Shown here one piece after another: positions 34,203 to 45,000 of a DNA stretch of 64,000 nt (position 1 is its first letter; each line of letters opens with the position of its first letter). The stretch covers positions 13,350,879 through 13,414,878 of the forward strand of contig CM044880.1 in the NCBI GenBank assembly GCA_024500155.1, given 5' to 3'. The DNA comes from Chenopodium formosanum. Taxonomy: Eukaryota; Streptophyta; Magnoliopsida; Caryophyllales; Amaranthaceae. The notes beneath the pieces were generated by a model. The model saw only the letters and a list, made by a program, of their open reading frames with translations. It had not been told where the DNA came from and did no database searches. The position numbers and the translations under genes are program-made.

Positions 34203-34590
34203 GTTTACCATTACCGCCCATCCATAGGGCTCATTAACCCCACGGGGAACTAAACACATTGCCGCCTATCCAAGGGGCTTATAATCCCTAAGGGGCGTCA
34301 GACACATTACCGCCCATCCATGGGGCTCATTAACCCCACGGGGCACCAAACACATTGTCGCCCATCCAAGGGGCTCATAAGCCCTAAGGAGCGTCAGACA
34401 CATTACTGCCCATCCATGGGGCTCATTAACCCCACGGGGCACTAAACACATTGCCGCCCATCCAAGGGGCTCATAAGCCCTAAGGGGTGTCAGACACATT
34501 ACCGCCCATCCATGGGGCTCATTAACCCCACGGGGCACTAGACATATTATCGCCCATCCAAGGGGCTCATTAGCCCCAAGGGGCACCAAA
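34203..34590. repeat. 60-bp repeats arranged as 120-bp dimers
   Basis: Alternating units contain CGCCCATCCATGGGGCTCAT with TAACCCCACGGGGC, and CGCCCATCCAAGGGGCTCAT with AAGCCCTAAGGGG. Each is about 60 bp, so the higher-order period is about 120 bp. The minus-strand open frame 34266-34589 simply translates this as a 20-residue repeat and is not accepted as a gene. Confidence 0.85.
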
Positions 34591-34724
34591 AGACATCAAA
34601 CGTAATAAATACAAGTAAACATAAGTGAGCCAGAACAATCTGTTATTTCATTGAAGTTGCCTTAAATACAAGTCTGCTTGAAAATAAAGGGATACAAGAA
34701 CAAGGAAAAACAATAAAAAGGAAA

Positions 34725-37132
34725 CTAGTCTTGATGAGAATGAGTGCTAGAAACATCATCCTCGGAAGCATCACCCTTGGAACCACACTTTTTTAGCACA
34801 TGATATTGATGATTGCCCACGGGGCATTGATCAACGGTTGGTTGATGCTCGTAGGCTTGACTACCTTGGCCCTCACCATAGAGCGAAAAATTCTTCATCA
34901 TCTCATCAAGCTCGCTCTTGAGGATTTCTTGGTACTTGCCATAGAGAGGCTCGAACTGAAGGTCAGGGTGAACAAGTTCAAAGGCAGCCTGTAGGCGACG
35001 GACTCCCGTTTCTTGCCCTAGCTTGTTAGCTTCGACGCACTCTTCTTCAACATAGGCCTTGCCGTCTGGTGTTTCGAGCCAAGCCTTCGCCACCTCTTGT
35101 TGAGTAGCACCATCCGCCCTCAACTGCTCCTCAACACTTGCCAACTTTTCCTTTGCGGACTCCAACTCCTCTAGAGCCATCTTCAACTATTCCTTGATCT
35201 GATTCTTTTCTTTTCTAAGCTGGAGCTTCTTCACGATAGCAGTTTTCTTAAGGCTCGTCATCTCTTCGAGCTGCGATTGTAGGTTGGCAACCTGCTCCTT
35301 AAGCGAATTGACTTCTTGTACGAGTGCATAATTCTCCTTAGCTAGGCCAGCGACCATAAGCCCTTGCTGTGCTAACGCGGCGGCCCGTACCGAATACTAA
35401 AGATGACGAATAATGCATGTTAATCACGGTACAACAGTAAAAGTAACGATAAGAAGAAAGAGGGTCACAAACCTCAGCCCATGATTGCTGCATAATCCTA
35501 AACTCTTCCTCATGATCCAAGCCTTTAAAGTGGTCCGCATCAACAGTTGAGTAAAGGTGACCTAAAGCCGACTCAGCACGGACCTCTTTTCCCGAGCCAT
35601 CAAGGTCCCAAAACGAGGCCCTACTAGATGAGCCACTCCCGTCATCGCGCCTACTCCTTTTAGGACTTGGCGGACACCGAGGAGATGGCACCATTTGTCG
35701 AGGGGATGGCACTGTCAGGTCATGGCTTTCTAGCATTGTTGAGGGCAGAGTTGGGTAATCTTCAGGAGCCGTACTAGAGCTTTGCCCTGGTATCTCCACC
35801 GGAGCCAAGGTAACTTTCCCCTGGGTCCTCTACAAAATGATAGATCAGTGAGATTTAAACCATTAAAATGCATTCAAAGTCAACAAAGATAACTTACCAA
35901 GGGTGGGGGAGGCATCTCCCTGGAACCGCTCTTTAGTAGCTTCCTCACCGCAGCAGCTTGCAGGGCAAGGGCCTTCCGAGTTTTCAAAGTTTCTGAATCC
36001 ATGAATCCTGCACAGAATTAGGAAGAAGTTAGAACAACACAAAGATACCTATAATCAAAATGCGTGTGGAAGACCCCCCCTCCTCTAGCATACCCTCTGA
36101 GCGGAAGCCAAGGCCAATTGTACAAAGATTCTTTTCATCCTCTAGAAAGGCTCGGTTAGGTATCCAATTCATGGGTAATTGAACAGCGTCGCCATTGACC
36201 ACGAGACCCTTAGTTTCCAACAAAAGGGAAACTACAGCTTCCTTCCTATTCATGGGTGGAACGTCGAAATTTAAACTCAAATTGGGTTCCCCTAAATTTG
36301 GGATCAATGGGATGTCCCAAGTACGACAGTAAACAAACATAAACTGGCCACGCCAGTTTTTGACATTTGATTGTTGGTCGTGCACCACTTTGTAGCCATT
36401 GCGGATGTGAAAGGCCCACCAGCCATGACCGAAATTTGAATCCTTAGAGGGTATCAATTTGAACAAGTTTCTCCAAAGCCTTAAAGTTGGAGTGTGCCCT
36501 ATCATGGTACAAACCACCAAAAAAGAATACACTTTCAGCCAAGAGTTAGGTGTCAAATTGCAAATGGCTAAGTTGTACTCCCGCAACAAAGTCCTGACAA
36601 AAGGGTGAAGGGGAAAGCGCATCCCCTGTTTTAGTAAACCCTAATATACAGCAGTACACCCTGGAGGTGGAGTCATGGGAGTGTCTCCATCTTCAGGGGC
36701 ATACCCCACGTATTGGCCGGTTACACCATATTGCTCAATCATGGACCGTGAGATTTGGCCTAGGCGGATTCTTTCTTGAAACACTGCCCTCAACCCATAG
36801 GCTTGCAGGCCTCCCCCGAGTGGCTGCACGTTGCCCTGGTAATTGCGTTCTTCATTGTCCTGGCCTTCAGCATCCCCCATCACTTCAACTACACCATTCA
36901 CAAGGTGCTTATTAAATAAACCATCTCCCTCCGAGAAGGCCACAGTCACCTCACCCGGACCATAGTCCTCCTCATAGGATGAGTACGGATACTCGCCAGG
37001 GAAATCCGGCAACACATCGGCATAAGGGATACCGGAGGTAGCAGAACAATCTTGTGCTACTTCCACGGCGGGTTCACCTTTAACAACCCACCATGGTTGT
37101 CTAATGCTAGAAGAACTTGACGATGATGCCAT
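34725..37132 (-). pseudogene. Antisense four-exon gene inside the Tat element (PF04195-like, coiled-coil)
   Basis: Exon 1 runs 37132-36094 (start MASSSSSSSIRQPWW), exon 2 36007-35898, exon 3 35829-35473, exon 4 35396-34725. The three introns are 86, 68 and 76 bp. They have GT-AG ends (GTATGC..GTGCAG, GTAAGT..TTGTAG, GTTTGT..CTTTAG) and join in frame. Exon 1 contains FPLHPFVRTLLREYNLA, LTPNSWLKVYSFLVV and LRLWRNLFKL, the pattern of the plant 'putative gypsy type transposon' domain. Exon 4 is Lys/Glu/Leu-rich and coiled-coil-like. Two TAG codons interrupt it (36641-36643, 35187-35189), both readable as former CAG Gln. It lies opposite to gag-pol. Extra genes of this type, some antisense, are known in Tat elements; the function is unknown. 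Confidence 0.75.
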
Positions 37133-37373
37133 TAAAGAAAGAAAAGCATAAAAGAACAAAGGCGTACCTTAAAGTGTAGTGTCTTACAACTAAATGAAGC
37201 TCCGGCTGATGCTAAACCACGATCACCGCCTCGACTACCTCCGAACAAGAGTGCACAAGCTCCCTTCCGCCAAAAAGTGTTGCAAACACTTTCTCTCACT
37301 AAATATTATCACTGCTTTCTCTCACTAGAAATCTTTTGAGAATGAAGTTATGAATGAGAAATATGTGTTTATG

Positions 37374-37385
37374 TGGATATATAAA
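37374..37385 (-). promoter_or_regulatory. Possible TATA box of the antisense gene
   Basis: The minus strand reads CTTTATATATCC about 240 nt upstream of the antisense ATG at 37132, followed by an A/C-rich leader-like stretch. This is a positional inference only. Confidence 0.35.
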
Positions 37386-37420
37386 GAGAAACATTTGCTT
37401 CGTAAAATGAGCCAAAGGAC

Positions 37421-37545
37421 ACTTGTTACTCATGCGCAGGAAGGGTGTCACAGACACTTGTTACTCATACGAAGGAAAGGTGTCACAGACACTTGTTACT
37501 CATGCAAGGGAAGGTTGTCACAGACACTTGTTACTCATGCAGAAG
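37421..37545. repeat. 35-bp tandem repeat (about 3.5 copies)
   Basis: The unit GACACTTGTTACTCATGC plus GCAGGAAGGGTGTCACA recurs every 35 bp. It lies directly upstream (in minus orientation) of the possible antisense promoter. The two plus-strand open frames here are by-products. Confidence 0.85.
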
Positions 37546-37561
37546 AGTATGTATGCTTATC

Positions 37562-37790
37562 ATCGCCCACCCAAGGGGCTCTTAGAAAGCATCAATTATA
37601 TCATCGTCCACCCAAGGGGCTCTTAGAAAGCATCAATTATATCATCGCCCACCCAAGGGGCTCTTAGAAAGCATCAATTATATCATCGCCCACCCAAGGG
37701 GCTCTTAGAAAGCATCAATTATACCATCGCCCACCCAAGGGGCTCTTAGAAAGCATCAATAATATCATCGCCCGTCATAGGGGCTCGTTA
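37562..37790. repeat. 41-bp tandem repeat (5 copies plus partial)
   Basis: The unit ATCGCCCACCCAAGGGGCTC plus TTAGAAAGCATCAATTATATC starts at 37562, 37603, 37644 and onward with a 41-bp period. It shares CGCCCA-CC-AAGGGGCTC with the 60-bp repeats at 34203-34590, so the two blocks have a common ancestor. The stretch 37791-38320 has no gene. Confidence 0.9.
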
Positions 37791-38324
37791 TGGGGTGGTC
37801 CAAGCCCGTACCGTTCCAAGATAGGCCTAAAAGTGAGACCGTAATCAGAAAAATGGCATTTTCACCATGCTAGAGGCCTTTTTTTGCAATTCCAGTGGGC
37901 CAAATCTCCTTCGTAACTTCGGCACCACGTAGAGCTTGAAAAAATACACAAGTTGAAAAAAAAATTTGCTCGATTCGGACACCCGGGGACCAAGTTATGG
38001 CCTCCCGAAGTATTCGTCAAAATTTACTAAGTAACGGACAACATAGCTCCCCGTGGGTGACGAGATGGGTCATTTTAAGCATTCTTAAAAATAATATATG
38101 GTTCTTAAGACACTCCATCACCCACATGACACCCCGAGCGTCAAAACAATCTCTTTTATAAGTTGGAAAGACGTGTAAACGCGACCGAAAAAGTCCGAAA
38201 CTATTGGCCAAGGGTTGAATCATCGCCCATAAAGATAAGGGGTTAAAATGCCCAAGAAGATCATCGCCCACCATGGGTTGACCTAAGTCAAAATAGTCGC
38301 CCCTCCAAGCTCCCAACAAGCATG

Positions 38325-38930
38325 TTAGGCATCAGCGCCCAACTGCTGGTGCGTGATGGTGCCCAGCAAGCTCACCAAGCATCAGCGCCTAGCAAGCCTA
38401 TCAGGCAGCAGCGCCCAGCACTAGCGCTCAGCAGCAGCTAGCTGCGTGCCAGGCAGCATCAGCGCCCAGCAGCAGCAAGCTGCGTGCCAGGCAGCATCAG
38501 CGCCTAGCAGCAGCAGCTAGCTGTGTGCCAGGCAGCATTAGCGCCCAGCAGCAGCTAGCTGCGTGCCAGGAAGCATCAGCGCCCAGCAACAGCTAGCTGC
38601 ATGCTAGGCAGCATCAGCACCCAGCAGCAGCTAGCTGCGTGCCAGGCAGCATCAGCGCCCAACAGCAGTAGCTAGCTACGTGCCAGGCAGCATCAGCGCC
38701 CAGCAGCAGCAGCTAGCTGCGTGCCAGGCAGCATCAGCTAGCTACGTGCCAGGCAGCATCAGCGCCCAGCAGCAGCAGCTAGCTGCGTGCCAGGCAGCAT
38801 CAGCGCCCTGCAGCAGCAGCTAGCTGCGTGCCAGGCAGCATCAGCGCCCAGCATTCGCAGGCTGCCTGCTAGGCAGCATCAGCGCCCAGCATTCGCAGGC
38901 TGCCTGCTAGGCAGCATCGATGCCCACCAG
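38325..38930. repeat. GC-rich 38-44-bp repeat array (CAGCAGCTAGCTGCGTGCCAGG)
   Basis: About 14 imperfect copies of AGCAGCAGCTAGCTGCGTGC plus CAGGCAGCATCAGCGCCC lie just before the 3' LTR. The core AGCTAGCT is palindromic. Length varies through gain and loss of CAG triplets. The open frame 38787-39047 partly translates it. Confidence 0.88.
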
Positions 38931-39047
38931 GAGCTCGACCAAAAAAAAAATGAAATGATGTCGGGTCGATTGATTTCATTCGATCAATATTTTTCTAACA
39001 AACTCACAAACCGTAGAGTGCGCTTTACGACTTTGTCGTGGGGCTAA

Positions 39048-39472
39048 TGTTTGGACCCCATGTGGGCCCACGCTCATTAAATACATAAATTACCAAAATG
39101 GCTTTAGTTAAACCCTAAACAGGAAAATTCGATCATCATGCACAGCACGCATCCCGAGAAACCCTAATATAGCCCAACAGGGCCTAACACGGCCCAAAAC
39201 GGCCAGAAACCCTAATCCTAACCCTAATCAAGTTAGTTAATCCTCTCCTATAAATGCTAATCTTCACAGATTAGCGAGGTAATTAATTCTTTCTCCACAC
39301 ATTCTCTCTCTACAAATTCTCTCTCTAAACACAGTTTACTGACTTAACCGTCGAAGGGGCTTTCTCGGGAACACCCTCCGAGGTAGTTGACTTTCGTTGT
39401 TTTGCAGGACTCGGTTTGACCGGACGAGCAGGCTCCCCTTCAACTTCGATCCGAAATTCCTTTGCAGAAACA
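39048..39472 (+). repeat. 3' LTR of the Tat-type element
   Basis: 425 bp, same ends as the 5' LTR and followed by the TSD TATCT (39473-39477). The purine-rich GTGGGGCTAA just before it (39038-39047) is a weak polypurine tract. Confidence 0.9.
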
Positions 39473-39673
39473 TATCTCTTATAGTCTTATGTGCTTCTTC
39501 TAACCTTTTGTTTTTCACTTTTCTTAATCTTTATGTATTTTAGCGCTAATATTCTTTGAGTTTATGCCAATATTCTTTGAATTTATATCATTATTCTTGT
39601 ATGTGTTTTAGCGTCAATGTTCTTTGAGGTATTGAGTGAAACATAATTTATTATTTAACATATATTTTTTTTT

Positions 39674-40659
39674 GGAAAATTTAGAAAAAATAATCCCAAC
39701 TTTCATCAATTTTCATAGAATAATCCCAACTTTGGATTATACTAGAATAATCCGAACTTTGGGGGTAGTTCTTTTTCTTCAATCCCAAATACTGGTTACC
39801 GGTTCAATGGGTTTTTTCTTTTTTTTTTCTTTAAATAAAATGACACATGTCGTACAGCAATTGGATAAAAAAAAATAAAAAAAAAAACAAAAAAAAAAAT
39901 ACCCAGCCTGCGAAAACCCCAACCACCCTGAGAACAACTCCGGCAACCGGCCACCACCATAGCCCAGCCACCCAGTTTCCGAACCTTCGTCCCTCCCCCA
40001 CCACTAGACTCGCCGCTCCGGCGCTTCCCCTTAGCCACAGTCCCCTCCCCGAATCCCCACGCAACCAACTATAAAAACCCTTGAAAACTTCCATCCAATT
40101 CTCTTTGAGGGTGTTTCGAATGGTTGGAGGGGGTTTTCGACGGTGAGGAGGTGGTTGTTGGGGGTTTTCGGGAGTGGGGGAGGGGTTTTGAGGGTGTTTC
40201 GAATGGATGGAGGGGGTTTAAAGAGATTTCCGGTTATGGAGGGCCGAAAATCAAATCGGGAAAGGAGGGGATTGGGGGTGGAGGTGGGTCACGACACCGG
40301 CACCTGGGTTTGGGGTGAAAGAGGCGCACGGTTGGGGCAGGGGAAGGGAGAGGTTGATGCGGTCGACGGTGGCAGGTGGTGGTGGTGGTGGTGGTGGTTG
40401 TGGTGGTGGTTACGGGGGTCAGGAAGGGGGGATAAGGGTTTGCTGGTTTTTTAATTTTTTTTTATTTTTCTTTTTTGGACCAATTGCATTTTGACACGTG
40501 GCATATAACCTGTAATATTAGGTCATTGACTTTGGTTGACCGGTTTAGGATTGAAGAAAAAGAACTACCCCTAAAGTTCGGATTATTCCAGTATAATCCA
40601 AAGTTGGGATTATTCTATGAAAATTGATGAAAGTTGGGATTATTTTTTCTAATTTTTCC
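39674..40659. mobile_element. MULE-like element with long inverted repeats, 986 bp
   Basis: Inverted terminal repeats of about 110-130 bp match closely: 39674-39795 against the complement of 40540-40659, both starting GGAAAA(A/T)TTAGAAAAAAT and containing AATAATCCCAACTTT twice. Flanking T-runs (39665-39673 and 40660-40671) could include a 9-bp TSD, the usual MULE length, but lie in a homopolymer. The interior is GC-rich, with a proline/serine-coding-like left part and a GGTGGTGGT tract (about 40370-40425). Open frames on both strands there are low complexity. It may be a pack-MULE, but I recognise no captured gene. Confidence 0.75.
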
Positions 40660-40721
40660 TTTTTTTTTTTTGTGCAAATTAAAACAAGGGGAAGGCCCCA
40701 AGAAAAAACAACACAAATAAA

Positions 40722-41070
40722 CTAGGAATGAACAAACCGTGGCATAGCCACTCCTACGACATCGTTATGTAAAATACGACCCAAAGCTAGGGGGTGGGGG
40801 GGGACTTGAAACAAATGAAATTTGTTGTTCTGATTTACGCCTTGATTAGCAAGCCAATCTGCTGCTTGATTCCCTTCTCTATAAATGTGCTTGACTTCTA
40901 CTTCCCATCTTGATTCTGCTAAAAGCTTCTGACAGTGAGCAATGTTGTGATAGCACTCCCCTGCTGTAGGCCTGTAGCATATGTGTTCTTAAGGCTTATA
41001 ACCACAGCTTGATTATCAATCTGGATCTGCAACCTAGTAATACCAAGTCTTTTTGCCAGTTCAAGACCAT
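40722..41070 (-). pseudogene. LINE ORF2 C-terminal RNase H domain
   Basis: The minus strand encodes GLELAKRLGITRLQIQID (the Asp-containing beta strand of RVT_3 RNase H). After a one-base frame change near 40970 come CQKLLAESRWEVEVKHI, YREGNQAADWLANQG and a terminal GVAMPRFVHS before a TAG. This is the standard ending of plant LINE ORF2. The N-terminal endonuclease and RT are absent. A host RNase H-like gene fragment is the alternative, but the poly(A) tail and TSD favour a LINE. Confidence 0.8.
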
Positions 41071-41184
41071 TTATTTAACATATGTACGTTATTCTTAAAT
41101 TTGTTTTATTCAACGGGTTTACAATATATTGTCTGTATGAGGAATAATAACGGGTTTACAATAACACAAATTTTATGTATGCAG

Positions 41185-41406
41185 ATCGAGCAAAAAGTTC
41201 ATGAGGTTGAGTAATTCTACCTGAACACCAGTAAAAAGCAAGCAAACAGCTCTAAAGGTGGATCAGCATCTAAGGACAACAATAAAAATAAAGTGAGGCA
41301 TGTTGTTGTAGCCAAAAGGCAGCATCAGGATGCAACAAGCAAGGAAACGGCTGCCTCTTAGAGAATGCAGGAGCTGATACGTTAATTTGGCAAAATATTA
41401 AATCAA
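41185..41406 (+). pseudogene. Relic exon resembling GTE1/GTE6-type bromodomain factor
   Basis: A 222-bp exon follows a TTATGTATGCAG acceptor and ends before a GTAAAC donor. It reads IEQKVHEVE-stop-FYLNTSKKQANSSKGG, then a Lys-rich stretch, TSKETAAS-stop-RMQELIR-stop-FGKILNQ. The closing MQEL.R.FG.I motif before the bromodomain, and the preceding VEKFY-like coiled segment, recall plant GTE1/GTE6 proteins. Three stops (41212-41214 TAA, 41359-41361 TAG, 41383-41385 TAA) make it dead. No bromodomain exon is found downstream in 41407-42597. Confidence 0.5.
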
Positions 41407-42597
41407 GTAAACTTTGTTATATTTCTGCTTTTTGTTTGTTCTTTTCCCAATTATTATGAACACTAGATGTATTCACTTGATTGAAGTCGAGAACTATTTG
41501 CATATTCTTTACTTGTCTTGAATATGTATTGTCATGAAACGTGAGTTATTAATTTGTATTCTTGTGGTAATTTTGTAGCATGATGACTCTAAATTAGCTG
41601 AATATGGACATGTTTAGATGAGAAATATAGGACTTCAAAGCTCTTTTTTTGAATGTTTGGGCGTTGGGGAGGGTTTCTCCTCACATTAAGTCATCTGTGA
41701 ATAGGAGTGATTGTTTTGTTAGTGGTTAAGTAGGAGAGTAGGTCCTCTGGATAAGGTGAGAGAGGATTTAATTGTTCTAAAATTCGTAATTGAAATTGAA
41801 GGGAGACATTAAATTAGGGTAATGTTTGGATTCAAGTATTTAATTTCAAATCTGGAATTTGAAATCTGTAATTTCAATTACTTAATACATTTAATTCCAA
41901 ATTATCTGTTTGGGAAAACTTGGAATTTCAAATAAATCATTTCAAATTTACTTGGTATGACCATCTCCACTTAATTACCAAGAGTCCAAGACTAGCTATT
42001 ATCTATTTTCTCACTCCTCTCTTATATTTCCCCTTCCCATTCTCTCTCCTCTACTATTCATCCTAAATCTTCAAATTATCAACCAAAAATATGGAAAAAT
42101 TAGGTCCCTAGATCTGCATGTCTTTTGATTTCTTCTTTTGTTAAACTCAATTTTTTCCTTAGTTTATCAATTTTGAGATTATGCTGCCATTGTTGGAAGG
42201 TGAAGGTGGCATCTATGAAGGTTGCCGATGCGATGGAGGTTGTTTATAGTGGATAAGAGAGAGAAAGTTAGCCATTATTAATGGTGACTAAAGATCGAGT
42301 AGTCGGCAACCGTTTTACAATAATTAGGGAAAATCATAATGAGGAAGATAAGTAGAATGGTTCAAAGAATTTGAAATGCCATCAATTGATATTATATTGA
42401 ATTTCAAATTCTATAAACTGAACTTGATTATTGAAGGCTAGAATTTCAGTCAAATCCAAATGCAAATTCTCATGATTAACTCATTTCATTCAATTTGGGG
42501 GGGGGGGGGGTTGGCAAAATTGAAGAGAAGAGGTGAAATTTCGGTAATCATTAGACCATTCTTTGTGTGAGCACAACTGTTAGCTATTTGTTACATA
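41407..42597. other. Non-coding AT-rich stretch
   Basis: I see no gene or complete element. The stretch 41810-41960 has repeated TTCAAATCTGGAATTTGAAAT-like inverted motifs, and a run of G lies near 42497-42511. Confidence 0.5.
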
Positions 42598-42865
42598 CTA
42601 CCTCCTTTTTTTTTATTAGCTGACACGTTTTGACTTTAGCACTATTTACACACTTTTTTTTTTTTTTTTTTAATTGTGTTTTATGATTTATATGTAATAA
42701 AATTTATAGTGATATGAGATCTTGTTAGAATCATCACGACATATATTTTCTAAATATCAACTTTTTATAATTTTTATTTTTCAAAAATAAAGATATTAAC
42801 GGTTGAATTTATTCATTGACAAACGTGACTAAAAGAACGTGTCAACTAAAAAGAAATGGAGGAAG
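42598..42865. mobile_element. Stowaway-like MITE, 268 bp
   Basis: Inverted ends CTACCTCC...TTAGCTGACACGTT and (inverted) CTTCCTCC...TTAGTTGACACGTT are flanked by a TA duplication (42596-42597, 42866-42867). This is the Tc1/mariner Stowaway pattern. The interior is AT-rich and non-coding; the two open frames at 42816-43043 overlap its edge and are not genes. Confidence 0.75.
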
Positions 42866-44381
42866 TATGAGTTTTGTCATATTTTATTTGGACTTGATAT
42901 CTTCAAAGGTAATCATAGTTGTATCCAATTTATTTGTTTATTTTTCCTTTCTTTTGATCATATATGGCATTTTGACAACTTTTTCTTTAGTAATTCCACA
43001 TTGCTTTTCTACAATTTGGTTCATTTTTGAATGGTTGGTTTGATTTTCTACAATGTAAACTCCTGGTTGCATCTCATAGATTTGCTTTATTACGTTTACA
43101 CCAAAAAAATAGATGGACTCTTATATGCTGAGAAATGTCGAAGTATACATGATAACTTAAGGTTTTAACGAATCTATTATGTTAGCAAGCTACTTGAGGT
43201 CATGCCATTGAGAATTCAGTTAAAGCTCGGCTCTAAACTCAGCTGAAATCATGCTAGTAGACACTGTGTAGGTTCAAAGGTATTAGTCAACACAAAATCT
43301 TATATGTGGTTGGTCACACAGTATGACCAACAATAATAAGGGTTGCTTCATTAGTGTTATAGGGGTTACTTAGTCATTAGGTTTAGGGGTTACTTCGTGT
43401 GTGTGCTATAAGGATTACTTTACCAAAGTTTTTTTTAAATAAAAAAAGTTATTTTACCGGTATCATAAGGGTTACTTTGTCAATGCTATAAGGACTACTT
43501 TACCAAAGTTTTTTTTTAAGTAAAAAAAAAATACTTTACCAGTGTCATAGGGGTTAATTAGTCAGTGCTACAAGGATTACACGATTAATGTTTTAGGGGT
43601 TATTTTGTTCTTTTACAAGCGGCTACATGATGTGGTTAGCTGCACACAAGACACTCTATCCAGTGAAATGATAATAAAAAAGTGATTTGTGGTCATGTGA
43701 TCGAATAATAATGCAAAGTATATAGGTCAGACAGGTGGAATTTTTCTGAGTTGTATGTTTAAACTGATTATAGGTCATCAATATATCATAGGTGGAAAAA
43801 AACAATCTGAGTATGAAGTTTCAGAATTAAAAATGAATTTGACTTGGTTTGAGTTAAACAAAGTACCCAAATCTCTAGCTTAGTTTGGATCGTTATCTCT
43901 CTTATGCATGACTTGAACTGAACCATGTAGATTTTAAATTAAATCACATTACTATTTCTTGTTGTATTTAGTTGTATTGCCGGTAATTTTGACCAACGTA
44001 TGGTCTGATTGTTTTTTTTTTTTTCTTTTGCATATTGCCTTTTTTATTCTTTTGATTTGATTCTCTCTTTTTTTTTTTTTTATTTGCTTTGATTGTTTTT
44101 TGCCTTTTGCTGCTTTTTACAGTAGATAAAAGTGAAACTGTGGCTGTGAGATGTTAATAAAGTGGGTAAAGAGTCTTAAGACTTACTCTCAAGTGGGGAA
44201 AGAGAAGGTGTAAGGAAAACTTTACCAAAAGAGAAATAAAGGAAAATTGGGAGGTAATTCCTTGTGTAAGTGTCATTATTAAAAGGACTATTAAAAAAAA
44301 AAAAAAAAAAAAGTAAGATTATGAGGTAATTCCTTGTGTAAGTTTCTATCATAAGACCACTTCTACGGTTAGTATAAATAT
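42866..44381. other. Non-coding stretch with GGGGTTACTT-type repeats
   Basis: The segment 43310-43610 repeats short units such as AGGGGTTACTT and AAGGATTACTTTACC after TGGTCACACAGTATGACC. A direct repeat GAGGTAATTCCTTGTGTAAG occurs near 44251 and 44323. No gene is recognised. Confidence 0.5.
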
Positions 44382-45000
44382 TAGGGGTGTTCAAAAAAAC
44401 CCGACCCGATTGTCCCGACTCGATTTTCCGATGACCCGGTAAATACTCGATGGGAAATTTGGGGAAAAAGGCTGTTTTTTTCGGGACGGATACCTGACCC
44501 GGGAAAATTGCATGTTTTCCGGGTCGGGACATGGGCCGCCCTGTATGTTAGACGGGTACCCGCTGACCCGGTAAGTTTAATTTTTTTTAAAAAAAAATAT
44601 AAATACAGCTTGCTAGGGTTTTTTGCATTTCACTTAGCACTATTAGCAGCCACCTTCTTCTCTCTCCTTCATCCCCCCTATCTCTCTCCTCCATCTTCTA
44701 TGTCCTGTATTCCTGTGTCTATTCCTCTCTCTTCGTCCCTCTCCTTCGTCTCCCTTCATCTCTGTCCCTCTCCTTTGTGTCTCTCTTTCTCCGTTCCCAT
44801 CTCTCTCTCCGTCGCCCTTTCTTCGTCCAGCAGGTCGAAGCAACAACAACCCCAACAACAACAATAATTCATAGCAAATGGAAGCAACTTTGTGGCAGGT
44901 GCGATGATGTGCTTGCTTCGGTAAGGTGGCTGCTCAATGGTCATGACTTCTCATGCTCAGATCTACAAATTTTCAATATATTGATGGAGTATACTTGTTA
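44382..45000 (+). mobile_element. Single hAT-type end fragment
   Basis: It starts TAGGGGTGTTC and continues with CCCGACCCG/GACCCGGGAAAA motifs, like the termini of the element at 7032. It is followed by a CT-rich leader-like stretch (44640-44830) with a GTCCAGCAG acceptor-like site and a short Gln/Asn-coding segment. I find no opposite terminus or TSD, so this is a partial or decayed element. The right limit is approximate. Confidence 0.5.

Larger units (their letters stand above)
27831..39472 (+). mobile_element. Ty3/gypsy element of the Tat type, 11.6 kb, structurally complete
   Basis: Two 425-bp LTRs (27831-28255, 39048-39472; TGTTTGGACCCC...GCAGAAACA) are flanked by a perfect 5-bp TSD TATCT (27826-27830, 39473-39477). 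Order: primer site, gag, protease, RT, RNase H, integrase (28294-33981), repeat block, antisense spliced gene (37132-34725), more repeat blocks, 3' LTR. The domain order RT-RNaseH-INT, the TGGCGCCGTCTGTGGGG primer site and extra genes between pol and the 3' LTR are marks of the plant Tat lineage. Gag-pol carries at least seven stops and one or more frameshifts, so the copy is not autonomous. Confidence 0.93.
39664..41070 (-). mobile_element. 5'-truncated LINE with a MULE nested in its poly(A) tail
   Basis: A 13-bp direct repeat TTATTTAACATAT lies at 39651-39663 and 41071-41083. Between them, in minus orientation, is a LINE 3' end: ORF2 C-terminal RNase H (41070-40722), a short 3'UTR ending GCAC, then a poly(A) run (T on the plus strand at 40660-40671 and 39665-39673). 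The MULE-like insertion at 39674-40659 splits the tail. The LINE itself is only about 420 bp, a strongly 5'-truncated copy. Confidence 0.82.

Noticed and set aside
34266..34589. Repeat protein of 107 residues on the minus strand
   Set aside because: It is a direct translation of the 60-bp repeat, has no start-codon context, and lies in the untranslated part of the element.
40143..40454. Gly/Trp-rich open frames inside the MULE-like element
   Set aside because: They come from a GGTGGT tract and GC-rich spacer; open on both strands, with no recognisable domain.
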